13,615 bases of DNA from Anaerovoracaceae bacterium (GTDB lineage Bacteria; Bacillota; Clostridia; Peptostreptococcales; Anaerovoracaceae). The notes under the pieces are model-generated. The model had not been told where the DNA came from. It saw only the letters and a list, made by a program, of their open reading frames with translations, and made no database searches. Of the stretch, positions 1-8,100 are shown piece after piece. Within the stretch, counting starts at the first letter, position 1, and each line of letters begins with the position of its first letter. A program made the position numbers and the translations under genes. The stretch lies in the NCBI GenBank assembly GCA_029983755.1, contig JASBYX010000037.1, positions 1 through 13,615 on the forward strand. Direction: 5' to 3'.

Positions 1-97
1 TAAATGTTTTTAACCTTTGAGGTTTTGCGGTGCTTCTGGAGCTTATGTCTTGCGGGTCTTAAGAGACTTAGATATTTTGCTTTTAGGCAACAAAATA
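1..97. other. Left-edge non-coding DNA
   Basis: No reading frame of plausible length and no RNA gene is recognisable here. The stretch lies beyond the last gene of the efflux operon and beyond its probable terminator. It contains the short inverted repeat GTCT-taag-AGAC near 57-68 but nothing I can assign. Confidence 0.4.
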
Positions 98-129
98 GAG
101 CGACAGGCTAAGTCCATCGCTCCGTTTTT
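91..129 (-). terminator. Probable terminator of the tetR-ABC operon, possibly bidirectional
   Basis: GAGCGA at 98-103 pairs with TCGCTC at 117-122 across a 13-nt loop. On the minus strand the stem is followed by TATTTTGTTG; on the plus strand it is followed by CGTTTTTG. The A-rich and T-rich flanks can extend the stem. It lies about 100 nt past the stop codon of the second ABC gene, as expected for the operon terminator. The U-tract is imperfect in both directions, so strength and direction are uncertain. Confidence 0.5.
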
Positions 130-153
130 GCATAAAATCTTGCTTTGCTTTAT

Positions 154-253
154 AGCTTCCGGCTAGCTGCTCGTTTAGAGCTTTCGGTTTGCTGCTCGTT
201 CAAAGCTTCCGGCTTGCTGCTCGTTCAGAGCTTCCAGTTCGCTGCTCGTTCCC
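154..253. repeat. Four tandem 25-bp repeats overlapping the 3' end of an ABC gene
   Basis: Four head-to-tail copies of a 25-bp unit occupy 154-178, 179-203, 204-228 and 229-253. Each carries AGCTTYC, a variable stretch, then GCTGCTCGTT in plus-strand reading. The copies differ at a few positions each. The copy at 229-253 encodes most of the last residues of the 578-aa ABC protein (RAANWKL), and the stop codon (225-227) lies at the end of the next copy. Because 25 is not a multiple of three, further copies do not extend the frame. No unique spacers are present, so this is not a CRISPR array. The function is unknown. Confidence 0.85.
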
Positions 254-1961
254 TTGACTTTATGAATGAAGAATAAATGCCTTCTCTGCCTATCAAGTCA
301 CTGTGTCTACCTTCTTGAACTAGCCTGCCATCGTCAATTACCAAAATCTGATCTGCGCTCTTCACAGTGGAGAGCCTGTGTGCTATGGAAATTACCGTTT
401 GCCCTTTGGACAGCTCTTCGATTGCTGACAAAATCTCGTACTCATTTTCAGGATCAACCGAACTTGTTGCTTCATCCAGTAGGATGATTGGTGCATTTTT
501 CAAAAGTGCCCTGGCGATGGAAATTCTCTGCTTTTCCCCTCCTGAAAGAGAACTTCCTCCCTCACCCACCATGGTGTTATAACCCTCCGGAAGTTCCATG
601 ATGAATTCATGGCATCGAGCCTTTTTAGCCGCCTCGATGACTTCCTCGTGGGTTGCATTGGGTTTTGCGAATCTGATATTGTTTTCCACAGTATCTCTGA
701 AAAGATATACATTTTGAAAAACAAGGGATAAGTTTTTCAAAAGTGTTTCAACTTTATAATCTCTTATATCTTTGTTCCCGATTTTTATCTTGCCTCTATC
801 AACATCGTAAAAACGAGAAATCAGGTTTATAATCGTAGTTTTCCCTGACCCTGACGGGCCAACGATTGCTGTCTGTGAACCCTGAGGAATGGTGAAAGAG
901 AGATCTTTCAAGACAGTTTTTCCAGATTTATAGCCAAAGCTGACATTCTCAAAAACGATATCTTCCTTCTCCATGGTTTCTTCAGCGCCATCAGTTATTT
1001 CAGGTATAGCCAACACCTCATCCAAATATTTCATATTGGCCGGATTCTTAACCATGAGAACCGAAGCGTTTTCTAGCTGTTTTAGTCCACCAAAGAGCAT
1101 AAATCCGGCTGCGGAAACCGTTAGGGCATGAGGCAATAGAACTTCCCCTTTTGTATAAAGATAACAAGCATACAAAGTTACCAATAAACTCGATAGGTTG
1201 ATCACCGTAGAAAATATCCTGGAATATATAACGAATAGCATTTCAAAATGCTCCTGGCACTCCCTAAGTTCTTGTGAAGCAGTCTCTAATCCCGAATGGA
1301 TCTCCTTAACAATGCCGGCATCTGCAAGGGGGAAACTTCTAAGAACAGGAATGCCGCTAATCCCATCAATAAGGGCATCTCCAACTTTGGTGATTGCCCT
1401 ATGCTCTCGGACAATTTCCTTTTTAGCTTGATGGCCAATGAGTAATACGCAAGCCCAGATAATGAGCAAGCAAACAAAGGTTAAAATACCAATTTTCACG
1501 TTCACTCCGAACATTCCTATTAAGAGGAAAAAGGATAATGATACGCCTGACACGGTAAAATCTATGCTCATTGCCGAGTAGTTTTCCAGACTCTTCATCA
1601 CATTTGTGAACGCAGCCATGATCCTTGATAGGCTTTGTTCAGCAAAATAGCCAAGAGGGGCCTTTTTCAATCTTTCCCCCACTTCAAGCCTATAGTCTTT
1701 GAATATCCCAAAGAAAACCCCATCGCTTAGACCGCTCTTTGCCCATCCTGTAAGGAAGTTAAAGAGAAACGAAGCGAAGACTACTCCGAAGATTATCAAA
1801 ATATGTTCCCTCGAAGTGTCCTTCATCCATCCAAAAGCGAGATATAGAGCGAAAAAACCTACGAGCAGAGAGATATTTTGTAAAAAAATCAAAGAGATTC
1901 CAGCTATAAGGCGACTTTTATATTTTCCTGCTAACTTTAAAGATAATTTAATAAACTCCAT
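225..1961 (-). CDS. ABC half-transporter (permease-ATPase), second subunit of a probable heterodimeric exporter
   Basis: This 578-aa protein has an N-terminal membrane domain (about residues 1-310, roughly six hydrophobic segments) fused to an ATPase domain (about 335-570), the layout of type IV ABC exporters such as MsbA, YbtPQ and IrtAB. The ATPase motifs are intact: Walker A GPSGSGKTT (368-376), Q-loop Q416, signature LSGGEKQR (472-479), Walker B IILLDEAT (492-499) with catalytic E497, and H-loop H528. The start is supported by GGGGGAGGAG placed inside the end of the upstream gene, whose stop is only 3 nt away, indicating translational coupling. It should pair with the 638-aa protein in the membrane. 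The last residues are encoded by a 25-bp tandem repeat unit, so the native C-terminus may have been altered by repeat growth. The substrate cannot be read from sequence; drugs, peptides or metallophores are all possible. Confidence 0.93.
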   Translation of the reverse strand: MEFIKLSLKLAGKYKSRLIAGISLIFLQNISLLVGFFALYLAFGWMKDTSREHILIIFGVVFASFLFNFLTGWAKSGLSDGVFFGIFKDYRLEVGERLKKAPLGYFAEQSLSRIMAAFTNVMKSLENYSAMSIDFTVSGVSLSFFLLIGMFGVNVKIGILTFVCLLIIWACVLLIGHQAKKEIVREHRAITKVGDALIDGISGIPVLRSFPLADAGIVKEIHSGLETASQELRECQEHFEMLFVIYSRIFSTVINLSSLLVTLYACYLYTKGEVLLPHALTVSAAGFMLFGGLKQLENASVLMVKNPANMKYLDEVLAIPEITDGAEETMEKEDIVFENVSFGYKSGKTVLKDLSFTIPQGSQTAIVGPSGSGKTTIINLISRFYDVDRGKIKIGNKDIRDYKVETLLKNLSLVFQNVYLFRDTVENNIRFAKPNATHEEVIEAAKKARCHEFIMELPEGYNTMVGEGGSSLSGGEKQRISIARALLKNAPIILLDEATSSVDPENEYEILSAIEELSKGQTVISIAHRLSTVKSADQILVIDDGRLVQEGRHSDLIGREGIYSSFIKSRERAANWKL

Positions 1962-1964
1962 AAT

Positions 1965-3881
1965 CTACTCCTCCCCCAAATACTGTTTCCAAAGGCTTGC
2001 ATAAAGGGGAACTTCCATCATTTCCTCATGGTTACCCCTAGCCACTATTCTCCCTTTATCGATCAAAATAATTTGATGAGCCTGTTTGATCGTATTGAGT
2101 CTGTGGGCAATCATTATCAGATTCTTACCTTTTACAAGGTGGGATATTGCCTCCTGAATAAGAGCTTCATTCTCCGGATCTGCATAGGCTGTCGCCTCGT
2201 CCAAAATAATTGTAGATGCAGGTTTAAGTATTGCTCTTGCAAGGGTTATACGCTGTCTTTCACCACCGGAGAGTGCGCCTCCTGCATCCCCTACTTTACT
2301 GTCGTATCCATCAGGAAGCCCCATGATAAAATCGTGGCAGTTAGCAGCCTTTGCCGCATTAATTATTTCTTCTTCGGTGGCATCGGGCTTGCCAATGCGA
2401 ATATTGTCTCTTATGCTTACATCAAAGAGGAAGTTATCCTGAGAAACAAAAGAAATCTCTTCTGCAAGCTGTTTAAATGAAATATTCCTCGTATCAATAC
2501 CACCTAACGAAATTTCACCATTTGCTTGATCCCAGAACCCTGCAAGAAGTTTCGCTATTGTAGATTTCCCACCGCCAGACGGTCCCACAAGGGCAGTAAC
2601 CTCTCCTGCCTTAGTCTCAAAGGAAATATTGTGCAATACTTCTTTACCATCGTGATAGGAAAAGTCTACATTCTTAAACTCTATGCCCTTACCATTATCT
2701 ATATTCGCTCTGTGCTCTTCTCCAGGGCGCTTTTGGGGCTTCATATCAAGGAGTTCCTGTATAGAAACCCATGTATTTGAGGCCATTTGAAATAGTTCAA
2801 AACTCATCATTATGGAGAAAGCCTGGGGAAGGATGGAGATCGGCAAAATAAGGGCTAATATTAAAACCTCTACTGCAATTTCTCCCTTACCATAAAGATA
2901 AAATGCTAATGGCATAGTAACAATTTGGGGCGTCATCATGGCTGCAGTCATGAGAGCTTTGCCAAACCAACTCTGTTTCCACCACTGCATTGTGGAGAAA
3001 TGATAGAATTTTACCGCATCAGCAAACTTCCCATATGATTCCTTATCCTGGACAAAGGCCTTTATTACAGGAATTCCTCGAACATACTCAGCACTTCTGT
3101 CTGCCACATTTACATAACTTGAAATCCACACAGCCATTCTGCTTCGATATTTATACATCATCGCTCCCATACCGATAAAAGCAATTGGAAGGGGTACGAA
3201 AATCGATAAGCCTATGCGCCAGTCCAAGATGAACAAAATAGCTATGCAAAGAACAGGATGTAGAAGTCGGCTCGGCAATTCGGGCATTATGTGAGCAACC
3301 CAGTCTTCCATATCCGCTACCCTGTCCATAATTATTACTTTTATCTTTCCCATCGGGTTATCCACCAGATATCCTATAGGAATCACCTTGAGTTTTTCAA
3401 ACAATTTTTGCCTCAGCTTAGCTAGGATAGCGAATGAAGTTCTATGGGAAATCGTCGTGCTGACCCCTGTGAGTACAAAATACAGAAACAGGCAAACAAT
3501 AGCGGCTAAAGCGTATTTTATGAGTACATCAAATCCTAATTGATTCCCAACTGCTTGTTTAATTAGCCACCCTGCGGCATAAGCACTGAACAAATATGTG
3601 GCGAAGCTGAAAATTTCCCCAACGCATGCGAGAAAAATAGAAACCCTCATCCTGCCTTTGTATTCCGGTGCAATACTCATAAGGGATCTGTTAAGGTCAC
3701 CTACACTTATTTTTGGTTGTTTTTCACTTCGTTCCACATCACTTTGAATTCGCTCCATAATCTCACCGGGAACATCAAGTTTTAGACTCTCAATTTCCTT
3801 TATTAAATTCTCATTCTTCATATCCTTTGAATGGGAAATAGAACCTTCTTGTGCCCCTTTTCTTTTCTTTTTCATTTTCAT
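1965..3881 (-). CDS. ABC half-transporter (permease-ATPase), first subunit of a probable heterodimeric exporter
   Basis: This 638-aa protein has a charged N-terminal extension (about residues 1-75, Lys-rich at the start), a membrane domain (about 76-375) and an ATPase domain (about 398-636). Motifs are complete: Walker A GPSGGGKST (433-441), Q481, signature LSGGERQR (537-544), Walker B TIILDEAT (557-564) with catalytic E562, and H593. Both subunits keep the catalytic glutamate, so both ATP sites could be active, unlike many heterodimeric exporters with one degenerate site. The extension of about 60 residues before the membrane domain is longer than in simple half-transporters; a later Met (residue 21) exists, but the upstream ATG at 3881 has AGGAGA 7 nt before it. 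It follows the TetR gene by 50 nt and precedes its partner by 3 nt. An MPEL motif after the fourth membrane stretch recalls YbtP/IrtA-type siderophore transporters, but that is only a resemblance. Confidence 0.93.
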   Translation of the reverse strand: MKMKKKRKGAQEGSISHSKDMKNENLIKEIESLKLDVPGEIMERIQSDVERSEKQPKISVGDLNRSLMSIAPEYKGRMRVSIFLACVGEIFSFATYLFSAYAAGWLIKQAVGNQLGFDVLIKYALAAIVCLFLYFVLTGVSTTISHRTSFAILAKLRQKLFEKLKVIPIGYLVDNPMGKIKVIIMDRVADMEDWVAHIMPELPSRLLHPVLCIAILFILDWRIGLSIFVPLPIAFIGMGAMMYKYRSRMAVWISSYVNVADRSAEYVRGIPVIKAFVQDKESYGKFADAVKFYHFSTMQWWKQSWFGKALMTAAMMTPQIVTMPLAFYLYGKGEIAVEVLILALILPISILPQAFSIMMSFELFQMASNTWVSIQELLDMKPQKRPGEEHRANIDNGKGIEFKNVDFSYHDGKEVLHNISFETKAGEVTALVGPSGGGKSTIAKLLAGFWDQANGEISLGGIDTRNISFKQLAEEISFVSQDNFLFDVSIRDNIRIGKPDATEEEIINAAKAANCHDFIMGLPDGYDSKVGDAGGALSGGERQRITLARAILKPASTIILDEATAYADPENEALIQEAISHLVKGKNLIMIAHRLNTIKQAHQIILIDKGRIVARGNHEEMMEVPLYASLWKQYLGEE

Positions 3882-3931
3882 AATGAGCTCTCCTTTTTAT
3901 TAGCTATGGCTAACATATTGGGTAAAAAAAT

Positions 3932-4576
3932 TTACTTAATCAAATTCTTTTCATAAAAATCAAGGAATAACTTGACCATTTGAACAAAGTATTCTCGATT
4001 CTTTACGAAGCTGTCCCTTGCTCCATCTAATATTTCGCATCCGAGAATAACGGTGTTCATAAAGAATATGAAAAAATCCGTTGAAAGGTATCCGTAATCA
4101 CTATGACTTGCAGCTACTTTAAGGTGTCCTTCTGCACCTGTTTTAAGGCTTGCTTCCGCACCTATATTTGCAGCTTGCAATGCCTCTTCAACCAAAGTAG
4201 GAAACAAATCCTTCAGTTCCTCGCTATTCTTTTGGGCTTGAAGATATATTGCATATACGCTCATGAGATCACTTTCATCTAACATTTTGTCAACGATCAT
4301 CTGTGCGATTGCATCTTTATCCACTTTACCTGAATAATCTTTGAGGAATTCATTTATCTTATCCATACGATAGGAAATTCCTTCACGCATCAAATCGTGC
4401 AATATGTCGATTTTATTTTTATAATGATAATATACCCCGCCCCTGGAGAAGGTTGTTTCGGCGATGATATCTTCCATCACTGACTCAACATATCCTTTTC
4501 TTAAAAACACCCTTTTTGCTGCATCTAAAATCTCCTTCTTTCTTTTCTCACCTGCGCTCAACTTTTTCTTTTCCAA
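3932..4576 (-). CDS. TetR/AcrR-family transcriptional repressor (TTG start)
   Basis: The 214-aa product has a TetR N-terminal helix-turn-helix: a helix KKEILDAAKRVFLRKGY, then the DNA-reading part ending in FSRGGVYYHYKNKIDIL, the family's usual GxxYxHFxxK-like signature. The rest is an all-helical ligand and dimerisation domain without recognisable identity. An in-frame ATG at 4627 would give 231 aa, but that ATG overlaps the -10 box (TACAATG) and lies upstream of the expected transcription start, and the extra N-terminus would be encoded by the operator palindrome. TTG at 4574-4576 has GGGGG with 6 nt spacing and gives the family's normal length. The gene heads the operon with the two ABC genes, so it most likely represses itself and the exporter until a ligand binds. 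Confidence 0.88.
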   Translation of the reverse strand: MEKKKLSAGEKRKKEILDAAKRVFLRKGYVESVMEDIIAETTFSRGGVYYHYKNKIDILHDLMREGISYRMDKINEFLKDYSGKVDKDAIAQMIVDKMLDESDLMSVYAIYLQAQKNSEELKDLFPTLVEEALQAANIGAEASLKTGAEGHLKVAASHSDYGYLSTDFFIFFMNTVILGCEILDGARDSFVKNREYFVQMVKLFLDFYEKNLIK

Positions 4577-4600
4577 GATCTTCCCCCATACATAAAACAA

Positions 4601-4624
4601 AAAACTGACATTAATGTCAGTTTT
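4601..4624. promoter_or_regulatory. 24-bp perfect palindrome, probable TetR operator
   Basis: AAAACTGACATT is followed immediately by its exact reverse complement, giving a perfect 24-bp dyad. It starts one base after the -10 box of the tetR promoter and covers the expected start point, the classical location for a TetR-family autorepressor operator. On the minus strand it is followed by TTGTTTT and so resembles a terminator, but transcription would start inside the left arm (about 4618), leaving the RNA unable to form the full hairpin. DNA-binding is therefore the better reading. Confidence 0.78.
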
Positions 4625-4625
4625 C

Positions 4626-4654
4626 ATTGTAACTCAATTATTAGTTAGTGTCAA
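4626..4654 (-). promoter_or_regulatory. Promoter of the tetR-ABC-ABC operon
   Basis: On the minus strand TTGACA (4649-4654), a 17-bp spacer and TACAAT (4626-4631) form a near-consensus sigma-A/sigma-70 promoter. The predicted start is about 4618, inside the 24-bp palindrome, and leaves a leader of about 40 nt before the TTG start codon. Confidence 0.8.
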
Positions 4655-4710
4655 CTTACAATTTCATTTTCAGGCAAATTCTTTTGTTGCCACAGTTTTA
4701 CAGTCAGATT

Positions 4711-4737
4711 CCATAACATATAAAATATGACCTATGG
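4711..4737. other. Imperfect hairpin downstream of the acidic-protein gene
   Basis: CCATA (4711-4715) pairs with TATGG (4733-4737), and CATAT (4717-4721) pairs with ATATG (4725-4729) around a 3-nt loop. It lies 24 nt after the last gene of the restriction-like operon. There is no T-run after it on the minus strand, so it does not look like a working intrinsic terminator; the operon might read through toward tetR. It could also be a chance AT-rich fold. Confidence 0.3.
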
Positions 4738-4760
4738 TACTACAACAACAAAAGATTGTG

Positions 4761-5141
4761 TTATTCAATTACTAGCTCCACATAGTCTCCATCTTCCTTG
4801 TTGTATACATGTTTGTTTACAATCCCAAGTAAATTCTGTACACACTCGATATTCGGAGAGGAAAATTCTAGATAGCAAAACTCATCGCTGACAGCATTTA
4901 AGTCTTCATAAAAATCACTAACAAACACACCAAATTCATCAAGAACATCTTCTAATGGATACTGAGAAATATCCTTTGGGCTATTCCCCTCATCTAATTC
5001 AGGTTCTTGAATGAACTTTAATGACGTAACAAAGCAATCCGCTTTCATAAGATCATCATATGTTTTATAGATATGTTCTTCAACTTTTTCGTAATCATTT
5101 CCATTGTATTTTTCACTCACAAAAACATCTATATTTTTCAT
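4761..5141 (-). CDS. Small, very acidic protein of unknown function in the restriction-like operon
   Basis: This 126-aa protein has about 30 Asp/Glu, 9 Lys and no Arg, giving a net charge near -21. I recognise no family. It has no signal peptide or membrane segment and reads as a small mixed alpha/beta soluble protein. It starts 15 nt after the stop of the helicase-nuclease gene with AAAGGG about 10 nt before the ATG, so it is probably the third gene of that operon. Strongly acidic small proteins next to DNA-processing enzymes can be DNA mimics that inhibit or time an endonuclease, or regulatory partners; that is inference from charge and position only. It could equally be an unrelated passenger gene. 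Confidence 0.8.
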   Translation of the reverse strand: MKNIDVFVSEKYNGNDYEKVEEHIYKTYDDLMKADCFVTSLKFIQEPELDEGNSPKDISQYPLEDVLDEFGVFVSDFYEDLNAVSDEFCYLEFSSPNIECVQNLLGIVNKHVYNKEDGDYVELVIE

Positions 5142-5156
5142 TTCTATTTCCCTTTC

Positions 5157-8100
5157 TTACATACTGTCCGAGCCGAAAACCTCATCAAGTTTTTCTTCTA
5201 AATTGCCCTCTTGGATGCATGCCATAGAATCCAACTTCCTCAAGTTATGATTTATTGTTTCGCCATCCTCACTAAAACCAAGAACAAAGTTCAAGGCAAT
5301 TTGATATATTATTTCAGTCGGAGCAAGACCGAACACCTGATACTCAAAAATATGCTCAAGACGCTTTTTTTCATCCGGGAAACTCTCCTTAAGTCCATCG
5401 CTTCTATACAGTCTTTTCACAATTTCCGCAATGTATAAACCTGACTTCATATACAAATCTATGAAAGTTTTGCTTGGATCGTCAAAGCAACCCGGGTTCT
5501 CCTTTTCAAGGAAATCCACCATTTCCCTGACAACTTTCATAGGTGTAAAGATTTGATTGGTTTTCTGAAGAGGTATGTAATCAAATATGTCCCTATCTGT
5601 ATCTTCAGCAAAATAGTTAGCTAGCTGATGTTTTTTTGTTAGAAATTCTTTCACCGCATCGTCAAATACAATCTCATCGAAAAGTTTGCCGGCAAAATAT
5701 TTTGTTTCTCCATCGTCATCCTCATAGTATCCGCCATCACGAAGAAACATAAACTGTTCAAGAGTTATGCCTGTCACTTCTTCAAAGACATTAGCAGGTA
5801 CAATTTCATGAAAGCTACTCAAAGTTGACTCGTCTGTGCCATATGCCATAAGAAATGAAGGTATCGTCCTGGAAAAACCTCTAAGGTGATCTCTTACATC
5901 ATCCTCTATGGCTTTTTTCTCTTTGTTTTTCTTCTCTGTTTCAACAGTTTCAACAATAAATTCTTGGGATTTGGTAACAAAGTCTATGTCCTTCAGCTTC
6001 TCCTGTATTCTCTTGTAGAGCTCATTCTTTCTATTGTCAGCTTCTTCCTCATACTTATTTTCAATATCTGTTACCTCCGAGCCTGATTTGGCATTGTTGA
6101 TTTCCTCTTGCTTTCTAGACTCAATTATCCCGGATTCAATTCTCCAGTTACCATACTCCTGTGTAATTATTGGTGTAGTTTCTCTCTTGATTTTGAACTC
6201 TAATTCCCTTTGAGTTGATTTGCTTATATCATCTCCGAATGCATCCTTTGCAACATCAATTAGGGTCTCAGTAAAAGGCTTGGTAAATTCATTTTGTAGG
6301 GTTTTAACATCGCCAACTTTTTCTTTAGACTTTAATGTTTCCGCTGCAGTGTCAACATCCTTGGATATGTCCCCATATATTTTCTTTCCAAAAATTTCTT
6401 TTGCCTTTCCGATTATCTGTTCTTCAGGAATTGCAACCTCATTATTCTCATCAAGATTTAGATTTTCTCTTGTGTTGTCATCAATATTTACATCTCCATG
6501 TGTCTTCCCCTCTTCCACAGGCTGAAACTTATTGATGATATCTCTAACCTCACCTGGTGCAGAGAATATATTGCTTATATTCGCAAACAGGAAGTTAGAC
6601 ATGAACCCTCTATTAACAACCTCTAAAGCGTGAATTTTTCGAGGAATCGTGAGGATCTTTTCGGCATCCAGCTCAATCATTTTTCCTTCTGAATCTTCAC
6701 CATAAACAGGGAAGAAATTCAAAAGTTCTCTTACATTGCTTTTTCTAGTCTCCGCATCTCCTCGTCCTCCGGAAGTTGCGATAGATAAGTCATTGGCAAA
6801 CTCTTCAAAAATAGTCAAAGTCCTTGCGGGATCAAAGTCGAACACATAGGCATTTTCTTTTCTGTATGTTTTGCCCTTTGCTCCAAACAAACACGGGTTC
6901 TGCACTCTAAAGGCTGCTTGCATATATAGTGCAGGACTCTTCATGTTACTCAGCATCAAAACCCCTGTCCATTCAGGGATTGTTATTCCCGTGGTAAGCT
7001 GACCTACAGACAAGGTAATAGTCTTTTCATATTTATTGATTGCATTCACCACCTGATTGAACGCCTTTTCATTGCTATCATTTTCATCAAGTCTGCCATC
7101 TCCTGCTGCTAGGATGATTTCATAGTCTCTAAAAACAGGATGAACTTTCAGCTTTCTCGCAAGTGCCTTCGCACTATCTACCCTATTTAAAATCCAAAAT
7201 GTGTGCTTCAACTCATTTCTAAGTTCTTCAGTCGAGAAAGGAAACTTCTCAAGTGTAGTTAATGCGTCCAAAAACTTATCTACATCTGCCTCATAGGTGA
7301 ATTTACCGGACTCCTTGGTGGAAAAAAACTCATTCAAATCAAAGGCATATTCTTCGGTTTCTCCATCGAGGTTTATCCCATCTTCAATCCTCTCCCTTAT
7401 TATCTCTGACATCTGGTAGGTAAACAAATTAAGCTTGGGCAAGGTCAAATATGGGTTTTCTTCCTCTCTTGTTGTATCCCATCCGGCCTTTGCCTGCTGT
7501 TCATCCGCATAGGTCCAGTTGTATATTGCATCACTTTGGAATTTATCATTTGCCAAAGCCTTAAATGGAGTACCGGATAAATGAAGTGTGTTTTTTCTCT
7601 TAATATGGTCAAAGGCGATGTCTGTTTTGTATGTGTCTACCCCCTCGTGAGCCTCATCAATTACAAGTATATCCCAAACAATCCCAACCGGTTTCCCATC
7701 ATCTCCAACATGATCACTTATTTCCTTGAGCTTGTCAGCTGTCGAATCGCCGCCAAAGTATTTGGATCCCTTAATGTCTTGCAAACTTACAAACTCAATG
7801 CATCCCTTAGGGTTGTCATCTTCCACAATTTGAGCCATGTATTCATCTCTTGAAAGCACATAGGGTTTCCCTTTTAGAGCATCGACTCTGCTCACAAAAT
7901 AGTAGCCTGTTCCTACGCCTACGAATTGCTCATAGTCTGAGTACCAAGAGTTAGCTATTGCCGGCCTGTTGGTGACGATTAGAATATTTTTAAACCCCAT
8001 TCTCATGGAAAGGTCATAGGTAGATAGGGTTTTTCCAAATCTTGGCTTTGCATTCCAAAGAAACTCTCCGTTCTCGTGAGTTTTAAAATATTCCATGGTC

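Noticed and set aside
154..253. CRISPR array
   Set aside because: The 25-bp units are directly adjacent with no unique spacers and no cas genes nearby.
3900..3913. TTAGC/GCTAA hairpin between tetR and the first ABC gene
   Set aside because: Only 5 bp with a 4-nt loop and no T-run after it on the minus strand; too weak to call a terminator or operator.
4625..4627. ATG start giving a 231-aa TetR protein
   Set aside because: It overlaps the -10 hexamer and precedes the expected transcription start; TTG at 4576 has a ribosome site and gives the usual family length.
4659..4672. 14-nt match to the right-edge repeat (GAAAATGAAATTGT on the minus strand)
   Set aside because: A single AT-rich 14-mer without the second copy or the following CC is most likely chance rather than a mobile-element remnant.
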